This document shows, piece by piece, positions 8,284 to 17,319 of a stretch of 64,000 nucleotides of DNA. Numbering within the stretch: the first letter of the stretch is position 1; each line of letters opens with the position of its first letter. The position numbers and the translations under genes are program-made. The notes under the pieces were generated by a model. It ran no database searches, was not told the DNA's origin, and was given only the letters and a program-made list of their open reading frames with translations. This stretch comes from Erythrobacter sp. (lineage in GTDB: Bacteria > Pseudomonadota > Alphaproteobacteria > Sphingomonadales > Sphingomonadaceae): contig NZ_JASJAP010000005.1 of NCBI RefSeq assembly GCF_030066995.1, positions 1 through 64,000 of the forward strand, in the 5' to 3' direction.

Positions 8284-9600
8284 TCAAAACCTTGCAATCA
8301 TCGCTAGTGACACTCTCGATTGTTCCTCGAATTGCCCGAAAACGCCGTCCGGCTTCCCGAAGAATAGGTCGGCTGCAAGGCTGAGCTGGATCGATGGGGT
8401 TATGTCGTAGAGTAATCTCGGACGCAGTAGGACGTCGCCATCGTCGAAATTGACCAGCGATTTGAAATCTACCTCCAGCGTGTCGCGAAGCAGAGTCTGT
8501 CTTAGATAGAATGTCGCGTATTCGTCGTTTCTGGGGCGCAGAAGTCCCGGGCCAGCGTCGATCAAGCGATCCTGAAAGAATTGCGCACTAATAAAGGTAT
8601 CTGACGAGCGCCAATCGACCGCGACAACATAGCTCAGGGCATCCGCTTCCACGATGCGGTCGACATCGTTGGCCGCCTGCGTGACATTGATTGCTCGACC
8701 CCACGCATAGCCGATCTCTCCCCGGATCACGAATTCGCCGAGAGCCTTTGCGAACGAGCCACCTAAGGTCATCTGTCGATCATAGACGCGCGAAGCGATG
8801 GTGTTGCCCCCTTCAGCGGTCACGCTGAAGACCGGCCGATCTGCATGATGACGAAGAAGATTGAAGGTCAGATCCCACCCACCTGCAAGCAGCGACAATT
8901 GACCTCCGAAGTCATCCTTGAGGCCGGACGGGCGAGCATCGTCTAGAACGATTGGCGCGTCGTCAGGCCCGACCGGGGGAAGGAAACGGCTCGAAGTCAG
9001 CTCGAAAGCCGCACCTTGTTCGGGGATATCGTGAAAGCTGTGATCGGGTATCCAGAACACCTGCACGTCAACCGGTCCAAGCTGCACCTCAGCCTTGGCC
9101 GACCACAACGGAATGCGGGACGCGTCGAAGTCTTCGAGAATGAACTCGCGAAAGGACTGCGGATTGACGATGTCCAGCACTTTGAGCCCGTCGGCCTGCC
9201 CCCAAACGATCTGTTGTTTGCCAAGTCGGATGGAGACCGGCTCGAAATTCAGATCGATGAAAGCCTCGCGCAACTCGATCTCACCAGCCTCGCCTAGCAG
9301 ATGCCGTCTGTTCAAGGAGGAACGGTTGGACTGATCGGGTTTACCGGGATCGAGCCGATCCGATCCATCGACCCGCAACCGCCCGGATATCCTTGCCGCA
9401 ATCGATGGGCTCAATTCGCTGTCGACACGCACGTTCCACTCGAGCTGGGTGAGTTGAACATCCTCGTCGGCTGTTTCGAGGGCCGCTCTCAACTCGACTT
9501 CATTGTCGACTGAAACTTCTTGCGCGTCTGCCTGACCAGCAAAAAACACGCCAACCGGGATGAGCAACCATGGGGTCCGCCCGACCATCTCAAAGCGCAT
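8284..9600 (-). CDS. DUF1302-like outer-membrane protein
   Basis: The 438-residue exported protein has a signal peptide ending GQADAQ and a beta-barrel-like body with the family features SIRLGKQQIVWGQADGLKVLD and NPQSFREFILEDFD. The C-terminus is SLAMIARF, an aromatic-ended barrel strand. DUF1302 genes commonly sit beside MMPL/RND exporters and LolA-like proteins and are thought to be the outer-membrane part of such systems. It overlaps the end of the RND fusion gene by 11 nt, so the two are translated together. An alternative start is ATG 9588. Confidence 0.75.
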   Translation of the reverse strand: MRFEMVGRTPWLLIPVGVFFAGQADAQEVSVDNEVELRAALETADEDVQLTQLEWNVRVDSELSPSIAARISGRLRVDGSDRLDPGKPDQSNRSSLNRRHLLGEAGEIELREAFIDLNFEPVSIRLGKQQIVWGQADGLKVLDIVNPQSFREFILEDFDASRIPLWSAKAEVQLGPVDVQVFWIPDHSFHDIPEQGAAFELTSSRFLPPVGPDDAPIVLDDARPSGLKDDFGGQLSLLAGGWDLTFNLLRHHADRPVFSVTAEGGNTIASRVYDRQMTLGGSFAKALGEFVIRGEIGYAWGRAINVTQAANDVDRIVEADALSYVVAVDWRSSDTFISAQFFQDRLIDAGPGLLRPRNDEYATFYLRQTLLRDTLEVDFKSLVNFDDGDVLLRPRLLYDITPSIQLSLAADLFFGKPDGVFGQFEEQSRVSLAMIARF

Positions 9601-12600
9601 TCTTTAACGCCCTTACGGATAGCTGCGACGTGCCTATATCGGCGGAGTAGTCGATCTGCGAGAAACTGAACACCGTCTTGTGACCGGTCTTGTGATTAGC
9701 AGCCTCGATCCGCAGAGGCGTCCAGATGCCGCTCACACGCCGAAAACTGGTGATCCGAACAGTCTTCAATCGATTGCCCGCGACGTCCCAGTAATCGGCC
9801 CGCAATGGCATCCATGAACTAGGATCGATCCATGCCTGCACCCGTCCGTACCCCAATTCGCGTGAGATCTCCGGTGATTGCGGGAGCAGGGAAACCACCA
9901 ATGTATCGCGTTGCCCCAGCTTTTCGGCGCGAAGGGTAACGAAGCGATAGTCGGCAGGATCGAACTTTGTCGCATCCTTGATATCTTCGTAGGTGAAATC
10001 AGTGCTAAAGAAATAATCGCCGCGGTCGTTGGCCGAGATGCGGCGCTCCCGGCGAAGCGCAGGAAGGAAAATCCATTGATCGTCGGCCTTGTCCCGCGCT
10101 TCATAATCGAACGTCAGGAAGCTCGTGCCTCGGATGTTTCCGGGGGCGAGGAAACGGATCATGGTTCGCCTGACCCCGTTTTGCTTTAGCCGGACGAGTT
10201 CGGCCCGCCGGGTGCGGGTGGTGCCGCGGCTATTGGACATCGTCATAATCAGGGTCTGGCGAAGCGTAGCACCTTCAGCCCGTGCCTCCATCCGCGCTGC
10301 GACAGTGTCGCCATCGGACAGCGTCTGCGCCAAGGCTGTAGACGGCCATGCGGCTATTCCGACAGTGACCGCGAATACGAGCGCCGCATTTCCCGACAGA
10401 GCGCCAGAAGCGACCGCGTTCGGTCGGGCCAGCTCTGACGGAAACAGCCTACGCGGACGCAACATTCGCACCATCGCCGGCAGGAACAGGATCGAGGTGA
10501 CGAAGCCACTCACGAGTGCGACAGCAGTGAGCAGCCCAAACCGGTTGATGGTCGGCAACGTGCTCAGCATCAGCAGCGAGAAACCGGCTGCGATTGCCAC
10601 GCAGTTGATAAACAGAGCTCTCGCGGGGCCTTCGTAAAGCCGTTCGATAGCCTGGAAGAAGGTCAGCCCTTGCTCTCTCCAATACTGCATTCGATCGATC
10701 ATGTGGATCGGGAAGTCGACACCCAGACCCAGCGCGATTGCAGCAAACATAAAAGTGGCTGGCTCGAGCCAGATATCCGTCATGGCCATCACTCCGTAGA
10801 TTGATAGGAGCGTTAGAGCGACAGGCACAATCGTTAGAATGCCCAGAGTGAAGGAGCGAAAAACCAACATGCTCACAAGCGTTACAGCCAAGAGCGAGGC
10901 GGCGACCGACAACGCGTGGTTGATACCGAGCGGTGCGATCCAGTCATGCGCGAGTGTCACGCGGCCGCTGAGATTGGCGTTCAGGTCGTCTGCGAATTCT
11001 TCGGCGATATAGGTTCGCAGGTTCTCGACTGCGGGTGCGAACTCGCTGAAGCGATCGGTCGTCATGTGCACGCGGACCAGCGCCTTTTGGAATTCGACGT
11101 CGATCTCATCCTCAAAATCGCTCGGATCGGCACTCGCCGAGTATAGTAGCATGTATTGTGCCGCTTTTTCATGAGACTGCGGCAACTGATACGCATACGG
11201 ATCATCGCCCGAGAGCGAGCGGTTCATCAGTTTAAGATAATCTGTGATCGCGATGCTCTTTTCGACATGCGGCAACCCTTCGGCATATCGCTGCAAGGCT
11301 TCGATCCGTTGGAGTGACTGAGGGTTGAGGATACCCTCCGGCTCTCTGCTTTCGACCACGATGTCGATATAGTTGGAGCCAGCAAATCCCCGGTTGATGA
11401 CTTCGTCAGCGACGCGGATAGGCTCCTCCGCGCGGAAATTGGACATCAGCTTGCGGTCGACCGACAGTTGGTTGGCCTGAAGGCCAAAGCCGGTAACGAG
11501 CACGGCCAGCACGGCTAGACTGGCGATGTGGCGCTGCGCCATATTGTGCCCAAGCGACGGAAGCCAGCCAGCGCTTTGCGGATCGCGCTCAGCGCGACGC
11601 TCGGCGACCGGGCTATCGTGCCGACGATACACTAGGAGCAGGCACGGCAGCACCGTGAGAGACGCGAGCAGTGCGAGGACGAGACCAACCATTGCAAAAA
11701 GCGCGAAATACTGCATCGGCGGCATGGTTGCAGTTGCGGTGATCGCGGCAAAACCGGCAATCGTCGTCAGCGTGGTAAGGAAGACCGGCCGCCAGATTTC
11801 GACCATGGTCTGTAGAATTATCTGCCGCTTGCCTTCTCCTGCGTGACGCGCCGATTTGCTGTAATAGACACTGAGGATATGGACAGCGTCGACGATCGAT
11901 ATGCCGATCAGGATCACCGGCAGAGCTCCTGTGATCGCAAAGTAGGGAATACCCAGAGCTGCCATGCTTCCCAGCGCACCGGTAAGTGTTACAGCAATCA
12001 CGGCAATCGAAGCGATCACGGCGAACAGGGTTCGAAACGCAACGCCAATCACGAGTAGGATGGCGAGAAACGCGATCGGCTGGAGAACCTTCGCATCGGC
12101 GTCGATATAAGCCGCCAGATAGCCCTGCGCTGCGCCTTCACCCGCAATGTGGACCTCTATTCCATCGGGAGTAACCGCTGCAATGTTGCGGATCTCCTGG
12201 TAAATGGTCTCGGCTCTGTCCCCATCGATAATCTCCGCCGCGATCAGAGTGCCGCGCCCATCATTGCTCACCAACAAGCCTTGATAGAGCGGTATTCGGT
12301 ATACCGCATCGCGAACGGCGCGAGCGGAAGCAGCGTCGGCGGTGGCATTCTCGAGAAACCGCTCGATGACGATCTCTTCCCCATTCGCATAGATGTTCTT
12401 CTCGGTGGAAAGCGACGTGACCCGCTCAGGATCTACACCTGCGATCATCCCGACCTGGTCGGACAGGTCTCTGACGAAATCCAGCCCCTCAGGCGTGAAG
12501 ATACCATCCGCACCTTCGCCGGTGACCGCAATGACCACCGCGTCTTCCAGTCCGAACACCTCGCGCACTTGATCCCGGTAGATGCGGGTCGGACTATCGG

Positions 12601-12760
12601 GTGCGAGGAAGGCATCGATGCTGGTATCCTTGGTGAGGCCAGTAAGCTGTGTGCCCATTGCCACGACAAACAAGGCGGCTGCCGCTAAGGTTACGACTGG
12701 GCGTCGCAAGACCATATCAAAGAATGCTTCTGCACGATTGTGAGCTTGGTCGGTCGGCAT
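9590..12760 (-). CDS. MMPL/RND exporter fused to a LolA-like lipoprotein-sorting domain
   Basis: The product has about 1056 residues. Residues 1-780 form an RND/MMPL transporter with two repeats of a first membrane helix, a large periplasmic loop and five helices (LQPIAFLAILLVIGVAFR, then GALPVILIGISIVDAVHILS with its Asp; in repeat two FAAIALGLGVDFPIHMID). A hydrophobic stretch (AALVFAVTVGIAAWPSTALAQ) follows at about 790-812 and reads like a former signal peptide. Residues 813-1056 form a LolA-like outer-membrane lipoprotein-sorting domain (COG2834-like: SFLTFDYEARDKADDQWIFL, then ERRISANDRGDYFFSTDFTY). The two parts are normally separate neighbouring genes. ATG 12760 is chosen because AGGGAGAG precedes it; an upstream ATG at 12814 lacks this. 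Substrate unknown, probably a lipid or hydrophobic compound. Confidence 0.85.
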   Translation of the reverse strand: MPTDQAHNRAEAFFDMVLRRPVVTLAAAALFVVAMGTQLTGLTKDTSIDAFLAPDSPTRIYRDQVREVFGLEDAVVIAVTGEGADGIFTPEGLDFVRDLSDQVGMIAGVDPERVTSLSTEKNIYANGEEIVIERFLENATADAASARAVRDAVYRIPLYQGLLVSNDGRGTLIAAEIIDGDRAETIYQEIRNIAAVTPDGIEVHIAGEGAAQGYLAAYIDADAKVLQPIAFLAILLVIGVAFRTLFAVIASIAVIAVTLTGALGSMAALGIPYFAITGALPVILIGISIVDAVHILSVYYSKSARHAGEGKRQIILQTMVEIWRPVFLTTLTTIAGFAAITATATMPPMQYFALFAMVGLVLALLASLTVLPCLLLVYRRHDSPVAERRAERDPQSAGWLPSLGHNMAQRHIASLAVLAVLVTGFGLQANQLSVDRKLMSNFRAEEPIRVADEVINRGFAGSNYIDIVVESREPEGILNPQSLQRIEALQRYAEGLPHVEKSIAITDYLKLMNRSLSGDDPYAYQLPQSHEKAAQYMLLYSASADPSDFEDEIDVEFQKALVRVHMTTDRFSEFAPAVENLRTYIAEEFADDLNANLSGRVTLAHDWIAPLGINHALSVAASLLAVTLVSMLVFRSFTLGILTIVPVALTLLSIYGVMAMTDIWLEPATFMFAAIALGLGVDFPIHMIDRMQYWREQGLTFFQAIERLYEGPARALFINCVAIAAGFSLLMLSTLPTINRFGLLTAVALVSGFVTSILFLPAMVRMLRPRRLFPSELARPNAVASGALSGNAALVFAVTVGIAAWPSTALAQTLSDGDTVAARMEARAEGATLRQTLIMTMSNSRGTTRTRRAELVRLKQNGVRRTMIRFLAPGNIRGTSFLTFDYEARDKADDQWIFLPALRRERRISANDRGDYFFSTDFTYEDIKDATKFDPADYRFVTLRAEKLGQRDTLVVSLLPQSPEISRELGYGRVQAWIDPSSWMPLRADYWDVAGNRLKTVRITSFRRVSGIWTPLRIEAANHKTGHKTVFSFSQIDYSADIGTSQLSVRALKNAL

Positions 12761-13017
12761 GACGCTCTCCCTGCGGTGGATTCGCAGAGCCTTTGCGCCA
12801 ATTCCCTTGGTCAAGTCCTACTGGCGGTCTCAAGAATAGCTAATTTTTTTCTCAAGGCGTTGGAGAGCGATTATGTTTCATGGGGTTAGCATCTGCAGCG
12901 CAGATGGGGCCGACGATGGCGCTCTGTTTGGACAGTGCGGACGTAACGCCGTCTGTCAGTCCACTTCAGCCTCTTCCCCGCCCTCGAACGAGCCTCGCAA
13001 ACCAAATGCATGCAGAA

Positions 13018-14943
13018 CTATTGGAGTGCGAAAACTCTCCGCTCGGACAACAAGGTGTCGAGGCCATCGCGTTGCCAGTACTCCGCATATTTTGGATGGC
13101 TACGTAGAAGAGCGATTTCAGTGGGAAAATATAGCGGATGACGGGCAAAGAAGGGCTCTTTTTCCAGCGCAGCGAACAACGTTGCTGCTGCCTCGTAGTC
13201 GTCACGATAGACGTGTAACAGTCCGACATGCTGCATACGGGCGGACAAATTGGTGGAAGCAAACTCCGCAATTAACTGGGTTGCGGTTTCGCCGTCGCCT
13301 TCCAATTCCGCTTCGAACACTCCTGCAAGTGTACGCAGGAATATGCGAGCTTCAGAACCAGCCTCGTCATCACCAAGTGAGGCGGCGGTCACGATATGCT
13401 CCCGCCAGGCTCTCAGGTTTGCCAGATCGCCCGTTTCATAGAGTGCATGCAGCTTTACCTCATGCGCGATCCTTGATCCCGGCGCGAGATTGACCGCCCG
13501 ATCAGCAGCATTCAGCGCTCCTTTCGGATCCCCATTCAGCAGCCGGGCTTGAGCGAGGTTATATTGATTGGACACGAGCAACGGATTGAGCGCGGCGGCG
13601 CGTTCCTCCATCGCAAGATGTTCCGCAATGCGGCCTTGAATCGCAAGCAGGTCACCATACCAATTGTGTGCTTCCGCCGCACTAGGGCTCAGTGCGATGG
13701 CAAGTTTGAATTCCTCTTCCGACCGCGAATAATCCCCCTCCATGAGATAAATGATTCCGCGCACGGTTAGCGCCATGACATTGTCAGCGTCGATTTCGAG
13801 CGCTCGCTCGGTGGCAGCGAGCGCCTTCGTTGATGCCTCTGCGCTCTCGCCGGCCGACATGGCTACAAGCGATCGTTTGACACTGAGAGCATGGGCCAGC
13901 GCTGCCTGCCCGTCAGCAAAATCTGGCGCGGACGAAGTCACCCATTGGAGTAGCTCGATCGCTGAATCCGTGCTTTGCGGATCGCGTGCAGCCAGAAGCT
14001 GGCGAGCATCGAGATAGACATCGAACACCGGAGCCGGCGGCATGGCCGATTCGTCCGGAGTCTGAGGTAAGTTGACCGCCATCGCCGTCGCAATGCTGCG
14101 CGCGACCGAGGTTTCCAGCAAAAACAATTCTCCGCGCGAGCGTTCCAAGGTGTTCGACCATTCGGCAACTCCTGTTCGCACGTTCACCAACTGCGCATTC
14201 ACGCGATACCCGCGCTCCGTACGTCGCACGGACCCCTCCACAAAATGGGTTGCCCCCAATTGCCGCGCAATCTCTTGGGCCTTGACATTAGCGTTGCCGA
14301 GCTGAAACGATGAACTGCGGCCGATTACCGAAAGTTGTTGTGACCTGGCCAATGAACTGAGCACAGCCTCCGCGACGCTGTCGGCCATCGTGGAGCGGCC
14401 TTCGGCCTCATCGAGATCCAGAAAAGGCAAAACCGCGACCACGGGCTGTTCCTGCGGTCGTTTTGGCGAGGAGAAAGCGAATACAGCTGCGAGGAGCGCG
14501 AGAAGTGCGCCAATAGCGACCATCGCTCGTAACTGGCCAACCGGCGCTCCGACAACAGAGGAATCGTCGTCGTTCTGCGTTTCTGGATTGGTTGATCGAT
14601 CATTCGATCTCGGAGCCACGAAGAGGTAACCACGTTTTGGTATCGTCTCGATCCGGACACTTCCATCGCCGCATTCCCGCAAGGCTTTTCGCAGAGCAGA
14701 TACCGCGTTCGTCAGGCTCTGGTCTGCGCCGTGCGACCTTCCCCAGACCGCATCGATCAGCTCTTCTCGAAGATGAACCTGTCTTGGAGCGCTTGCTAAA
14801 GACAGCAACAGCCTTCCGGCCATGGGTTCGATCCGGGTAACCTTACCGTTGGCACAGGAAAGCTCATTGCGGCGCGGATCAAAGGCGATCGAGCCAAGGC
14901 GCAACGTCTGATGTAAGGTACTGTCCTGATCGTCCAAGCGCAT
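13018..14943 (-). CDS. CadC-like transcriptional regulator with wHTH, membrane helix and TPR repeats
   Basis: The 641-residue protein has an N-terminal OmpR/ToxR-type winged helix (residues 15-110; LREELIDAVWG, then SLTNAVSALRKAL and IETIPKRGYLFVA), one membrane helix near 140-160 (AMVAIGALLALLAAVFAF), a FlgO/TolB-like segment (PVVAVLPFLDL, then GATHFVEGSVRR) and tetratricopeptide repeats over roughly residues 330-600. This layout matches the one-component membrane regulators abundant in sphingomonads. It is upstream of the RND-LolA fusion in the same direction with about 260 bp between, so that operon is a likely target. The ligand is unknown. Confidence 0.85.
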   Translation of the reverse strand: MRLDDQDSTLHQTLRLGSIAFDPRRNELSCANGKVTRIEPMAGRLLLSLASAPRQVHLREELIDAVWGRSHGADQSLTNAVSALRKALRECGDGSVRIETIPKRGYLFVAPRSNDRSTNPETQNDDDSSVVGAPVGQLRAMVAIGALLALLAAVFAFSSPKRPQEQPVVAVLPFLDLDEAEGRSTMADSVAEAVLSSLARSQQLSVIGRSSSFQLGNANVKAQEIARQLGATHFVEGSVRRTERGYRVNAQLVNVRTGVAEWSNTLERSRGELFLLETSVARSIATAMAVNLPQTPDESAMPPAPVFDVYLDARQLLAARDPQSTDSAIELLQWVTSSAPDFADGQAALAHALSVKRSLVAMSAGESAEASTKALAATERALEIDADNVMALTVRGIIYLMEGDYSRSEEEFKLAIALSPSAAEAHNWYGDLLAIQGRIAEHLAMEERAAALNPLLVSNQYNLAQARLLNGDPKGALNAADRAVNLAPGSRIAHEVKLHALYETGDLANLRAWREHIVTAASLGDDEAGSEARIFLRTLAGVFEAELEGDGETATQLIAEFASTNLSARMQHVGLLHVYRDDYEAAATLFAALEKEPFFARHPLYFPTEIALLRSHPKYAEYWQRDGLDTLLSERRVFALQ

Positions 14944-15450
14944 CCCTCAATCAAGCTTCATATACGTCAAACCCAATCATATATCAGAATTTCAGCCCTT
15001 TTTGACGACAATCGCTTCGGCTTCGTCGTTCGACGCTCGGGCGTACGTCTGAGCGTCCGCTTTCGGGAGCGCCAAGAGGCGTAACCATTGACCGACTTTA
15101 GGGCGCGAAGCGGACATCCCGTTGGGTCCGAAACTTGGTCACGCCTCCTTCAGATCTGCACCCGATACCCATCCGGCGTTCTTCGCGAACAGTCCTGAAC
15201 CGGGTTAGCTGAGGACGGCAACCCGTTCCTTCGACGGCCGTGTTGTCGCGCCTTCTTGCGCGATTGCGGACGCAAAACCGGTTCCCACTTTTGCTGCAAT
15301 CGCTTGGGCGCGCCTGCCCGCGCCACCCGTCATGAACAGGTTTCCCTTCGCCCCTTCAGGCCTGCGGTGCAGTCCTCCCATGCCCTGCTTCTTTCAGATG
15401 TTCGCAAGCCGGAGATGGTCTCCGGTTTGAGGAACTGAAGGACTACTATC
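14944..15450. other. Long non-coding interval before the ssb gene
   Basis: About 500 bp without a supportable gene. It must contain the promoter of the leftward wHTH-TPR regulator and of the rightward ssb pseudogene. Just before ssb there is a small hairpin (15409-15425) and GAAGGAC as ribosome-binding site. No origin-like iterons, tRNA or transposase remnants were seen. Confidence 0.4.
15409..15425 (+). promoter_or_regulatory. Small hairpin in the ssb leader
   Basis: CCGGAGA, loop TGG, TCTCCGG: a perfect 7-bp stem ending 25 bp before the ssb start. It could modulate translation or be a binding site. Only the structure is seen; its role is a guess. Confidence 0.4.
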
Positions 15451-15852
15451 ATGACCAATATCGCAATCCTCACCGGCCGCATCGCCCGCGATCCGGAAAC
15501 CCGCGAGACCAAGGGCGGCACCAATGTCACCGGGATCACCGTCGTCACCGATCGCCCTGCGCGAGACAAGGACGGCAAGACCAAAAGGCAAGAGAACGGC
15601 TACACCGCCAAGGAAAGCGAGTTCCACCGGGTGACCTGCTTCAACGGCCTCGCCAAGACCGTCGGACAGTACTGCACCAAGGGCTAACTGGTCAGCGTAC
15701 AGGGCCGCATCCACTACACCCAGTGGGAAGACAAGGACGGGGTCACCCGCTACGGCACCGAGATCCTCGCCGACAAGGTCGACTTTCTCTCGCGCGGCAA
15801 CGGCTCGGGCGACGAGAACGACGACAACAAGGACGCTCCCGAAATCGACTGA
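15451..15852 (+). pseudogene. ssb: Single-stranded DNA-binding protein (mobile-element type), one nonsense codon
   Basis: The frame starts MTNIAILTGRIARDPETRET and has the SSB OB-fold signatures (FHRVTCFNGLAKTVGQYCTKG). Codon 79 is TAA, where the family has Ser in KGSLV. In the same frame the protein then continues LVSVQGRIHYTQWEDKDG, then TEILADKVDFLS and a short acidic tail, ending at TGA 15850-15852. The intact form would be 133 residues. The full-length downstream frame indicates a recent single mutation. Such ssb genes belong to plasmids and integrative elements. The truncated 78-residue product lacks the last OB-fold strands. Confidence 0.85.
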
Positions 15853-15878
15853 ACTCTCCTGTCGATCTCTCTCCCGAA

Positions 15879-15910
15879 GGGGTCCTGTCCGAGCCGGACA
15901 GGCCCCCTTT
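15879..15910 (+). terminator. Rho-independent terminator after ssb
   Basis: GGGG-T-CCTGTCC, loop GAGCC, GGACAGG-C-CCCC, then TTT. The 12-position stem has one mismatch and starts 27 bp after the ssb stop. The T tract is short. Confidence 0.65.
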
Positions 15911-15974
15911 CGTGCGCTTGGGGTGCTGGAAGTTTTCGGCTTTCGTTTGCGGGATTGCTGCTATCAGCAGCAAC

Positions 15975-16412
15975 ATGAACGATCAGTCCAACGCCAGTCA
16001 TCCGGGTGAATCAGCAACTCCAGTTGAGGTGGGTTCTCTCGCCGATGAATACAGGTTAGCGGCACTGCTACTGTTGGAAAATGGGCGGCCCAAGGTGCCG
16101 CAATCGCGGGCACCGTTTCGTATGGCCGCAATCCATGCGTTCGAAATTCATCTGAACGCGTTTCTTCTCCACTCCGGCCATGAAGCGGCACAGATCCGGG
16201 GGTTTCAGCATAACCTCGCCGCACGCGCCGACCTCGCGGTAGAACTCGGACTAGCACTCAGGAAACGTACCCTTGAACACCTGCATACCATGTCACAATC
16301 GCGCGAATTCCTGATTGCCCGGTAGGTGCCAAGCGGTACGTCATTATCCGAAATAAACCGGCTTCAAACCACGCTCGCTGAGGTCGCGCAAAGGGTTTCA
16401 GCGATCCTTTAA
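15975..16412 (+). pseudogene. HEPN-like hypothetical protein, one nonsense codon
   Basis: The frame starts MNDQSNASHPGESATPVEVG and includes helical text RMAAIHAFEIHLNAFLLHSG, then LRKRTLEHLHTMSQSREFL. A TAG at 16323-16325 interrupts it after LIAR. The same frame then runs on as VPSGTSLSEINRLQTTLAEV and ends at TAA 16410-16412, so the intact protein would have about 145 residues, with an aromatic residue expected at the TAG. The all-helical pattern resembles HEPN-type proteins found beside ssb on sphingomonad mobile elements. That family call is tentative; the interrupted frame is clear. Confidence 0.55.
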
Positions 16413-16876
16413 GACGGTCCGTGGGGAGCGGCTGGATGACACTATGTTCAAACCATAACGCGCTCCAGAGAATCCCACGCAGTTTGGCTTTCCGAAATGG
16501 CTATTTGTTACCAAACTGGTGCTCAATGAGAACAAACTTGCTTTCGCAGCTCTTCCCCTCAAGCCCGGTTTGGGCTAGAAAATCCGCGTGAAACCAGTGC
16601 CTTTGCCGTCATTGAACGGTCTAGGTAGTGTTGGATCAGACCATGAACATATGGGGAACAATTTCGTGCACACCGTACGCCGCGACTTCGGGATGTGGAT
16701 CTCTGATATTTCTTGAGAATAGCGGCTTGGGCGGAATCAACTCGTCCACGAGTAGAGCGGGTTTGCGCCGAGCTATAGACAACTCACTTCGCGATAAGAA
16801 ACTGTAATCAAGAGGTTTTTCTCCGTGTTCAGGCGGATCGCAGAAGAGTCGCGGTTTTCGGCGCAATCAATCAGCG
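16413..16876. other. Interval with no recognised gene at the island's right end
   Basis: About 460 bp of lower-GC sequence. A 76-residue frame on the minus strand (16636-16866, MRRKPRLFCDPPEHG) is open but matches nothing I recognise. An integrase would be expected here in an intact element and none is present. Confidence 0.35.
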
Positions 16877-17152
16877 TTTCGCAGCCTTGATCGGCGCCAC
16901 TTCCGCCCCTTCGCGAAGCTGATCGAGCGGGTCGAGCCGCCCTTGCTCTTCACCGCGCGGTTCGACGATTTTGTCGATGGCGTGATGGACCGCCCCCTAT
17001 TGCTCGATCATCTCCTTGTCTCGCCCGCTTTGGTGCCTGAGGTGCAGTCGGCGCGGATCGCGCACACGGAATATGAAGATGAGGTCGAGGGGTCAGGCGA
17101 GGACCGCGCGAAAAGGCCGAGCGATCATCGCCCCGTCGTGCTTGAACTGTGA
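16877..17152 (+). pseudogene. C-terminal fragment of endonuclease/exonuclease/phosphatase-family gene
   Basis: The frame is open from 16808 but resembles the family only from about 16880: RHFRPFAKLIERVEPP, then RPLLLDHLLVSPALVPEV and the terminal SDHRPVVLEL, with TGA at 17150-17152. The catalytic N-terminal half and a proper start are missing. Its last 25 codons are the right copy of the island-flanking repeat. It therefore looks like a second, truncated copy of the gene whose end is at 1-75. Confidence 0.6.
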
Positions 17153-17166
17153 GCAACCGCGCGCCG
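17078..17166. repeat. Right copy of island-flanking direct repeat
   Basis: Matches bases 1-89 with a single mismatch at 17151. It ends 7 bp before the intact tRNA-Gly. How much further left the homology extends cannot be judged, because the left copy is cut by the window edge. Confidence 0.95.
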
Positions 17167-17173
17167 TGTTCTA

Positions 17174-17247
17174 TGGAGCGGGTGAAGGGAATCGAACCCT
17201 CGTCTTAAGCTTGGGAAGCTCCTGCTCTACCATTGAGCTACACCCGC
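17174..17247 (-). tRNA. tRNA-Gly(CCC)
   Basis: Read on the minus strand, the sequence has acceptor GCGGGTG, D-arm GCTC..GAGC, anticodon loop TTCCCAA (anticodon CCC), T-arm with GGTTCGATTCC, acceptor CACCCGC and an encoded TCCA end. The anticodon stem has four pairs including one G-U, with an unpaired G-A at its outer end. The gene is complete. Its 3' end faces the island. Confidence 0.93.
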
Positions 17248-17319
17248 AAGGCGCTGTGGCTGGCGCTCGCCTTTGGCAGGTTGGCGCGGGACTGACAACT
17301 GGGGTTTTCGTATCCCGCC

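Larger units (their letters stand above)
90..17077. mobile_element. 17-kb genomic island between direct repeats, next to tRNA-Gly
   Basis: The segment between the two copies of the 89-bp repeat carries two transposase relics, an ssb-type gene, several nonsense-disrupted genes and a block of outer-membrane, RND and signalling genes. It appears lower in GC than the sequence beyond 17.3 kb. The right border is next to tRNA-Gly, and the left border has a small relic of that tRNA. No integrase, relaxase or replication initiator is recognisable, so the element is probably decayed, or moved by recombination between its repeats. The boundaries follow the repeats and are not experimentally defined. 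Confidence 0.65.

Noticed and set aside
15451..15687. Short 78-residue SSB as a natural protein
   Set aside because: The remaining OB-fold strands are intact in the same frame just after the TAA, so it is a nonsense mutation and not a short natural form.
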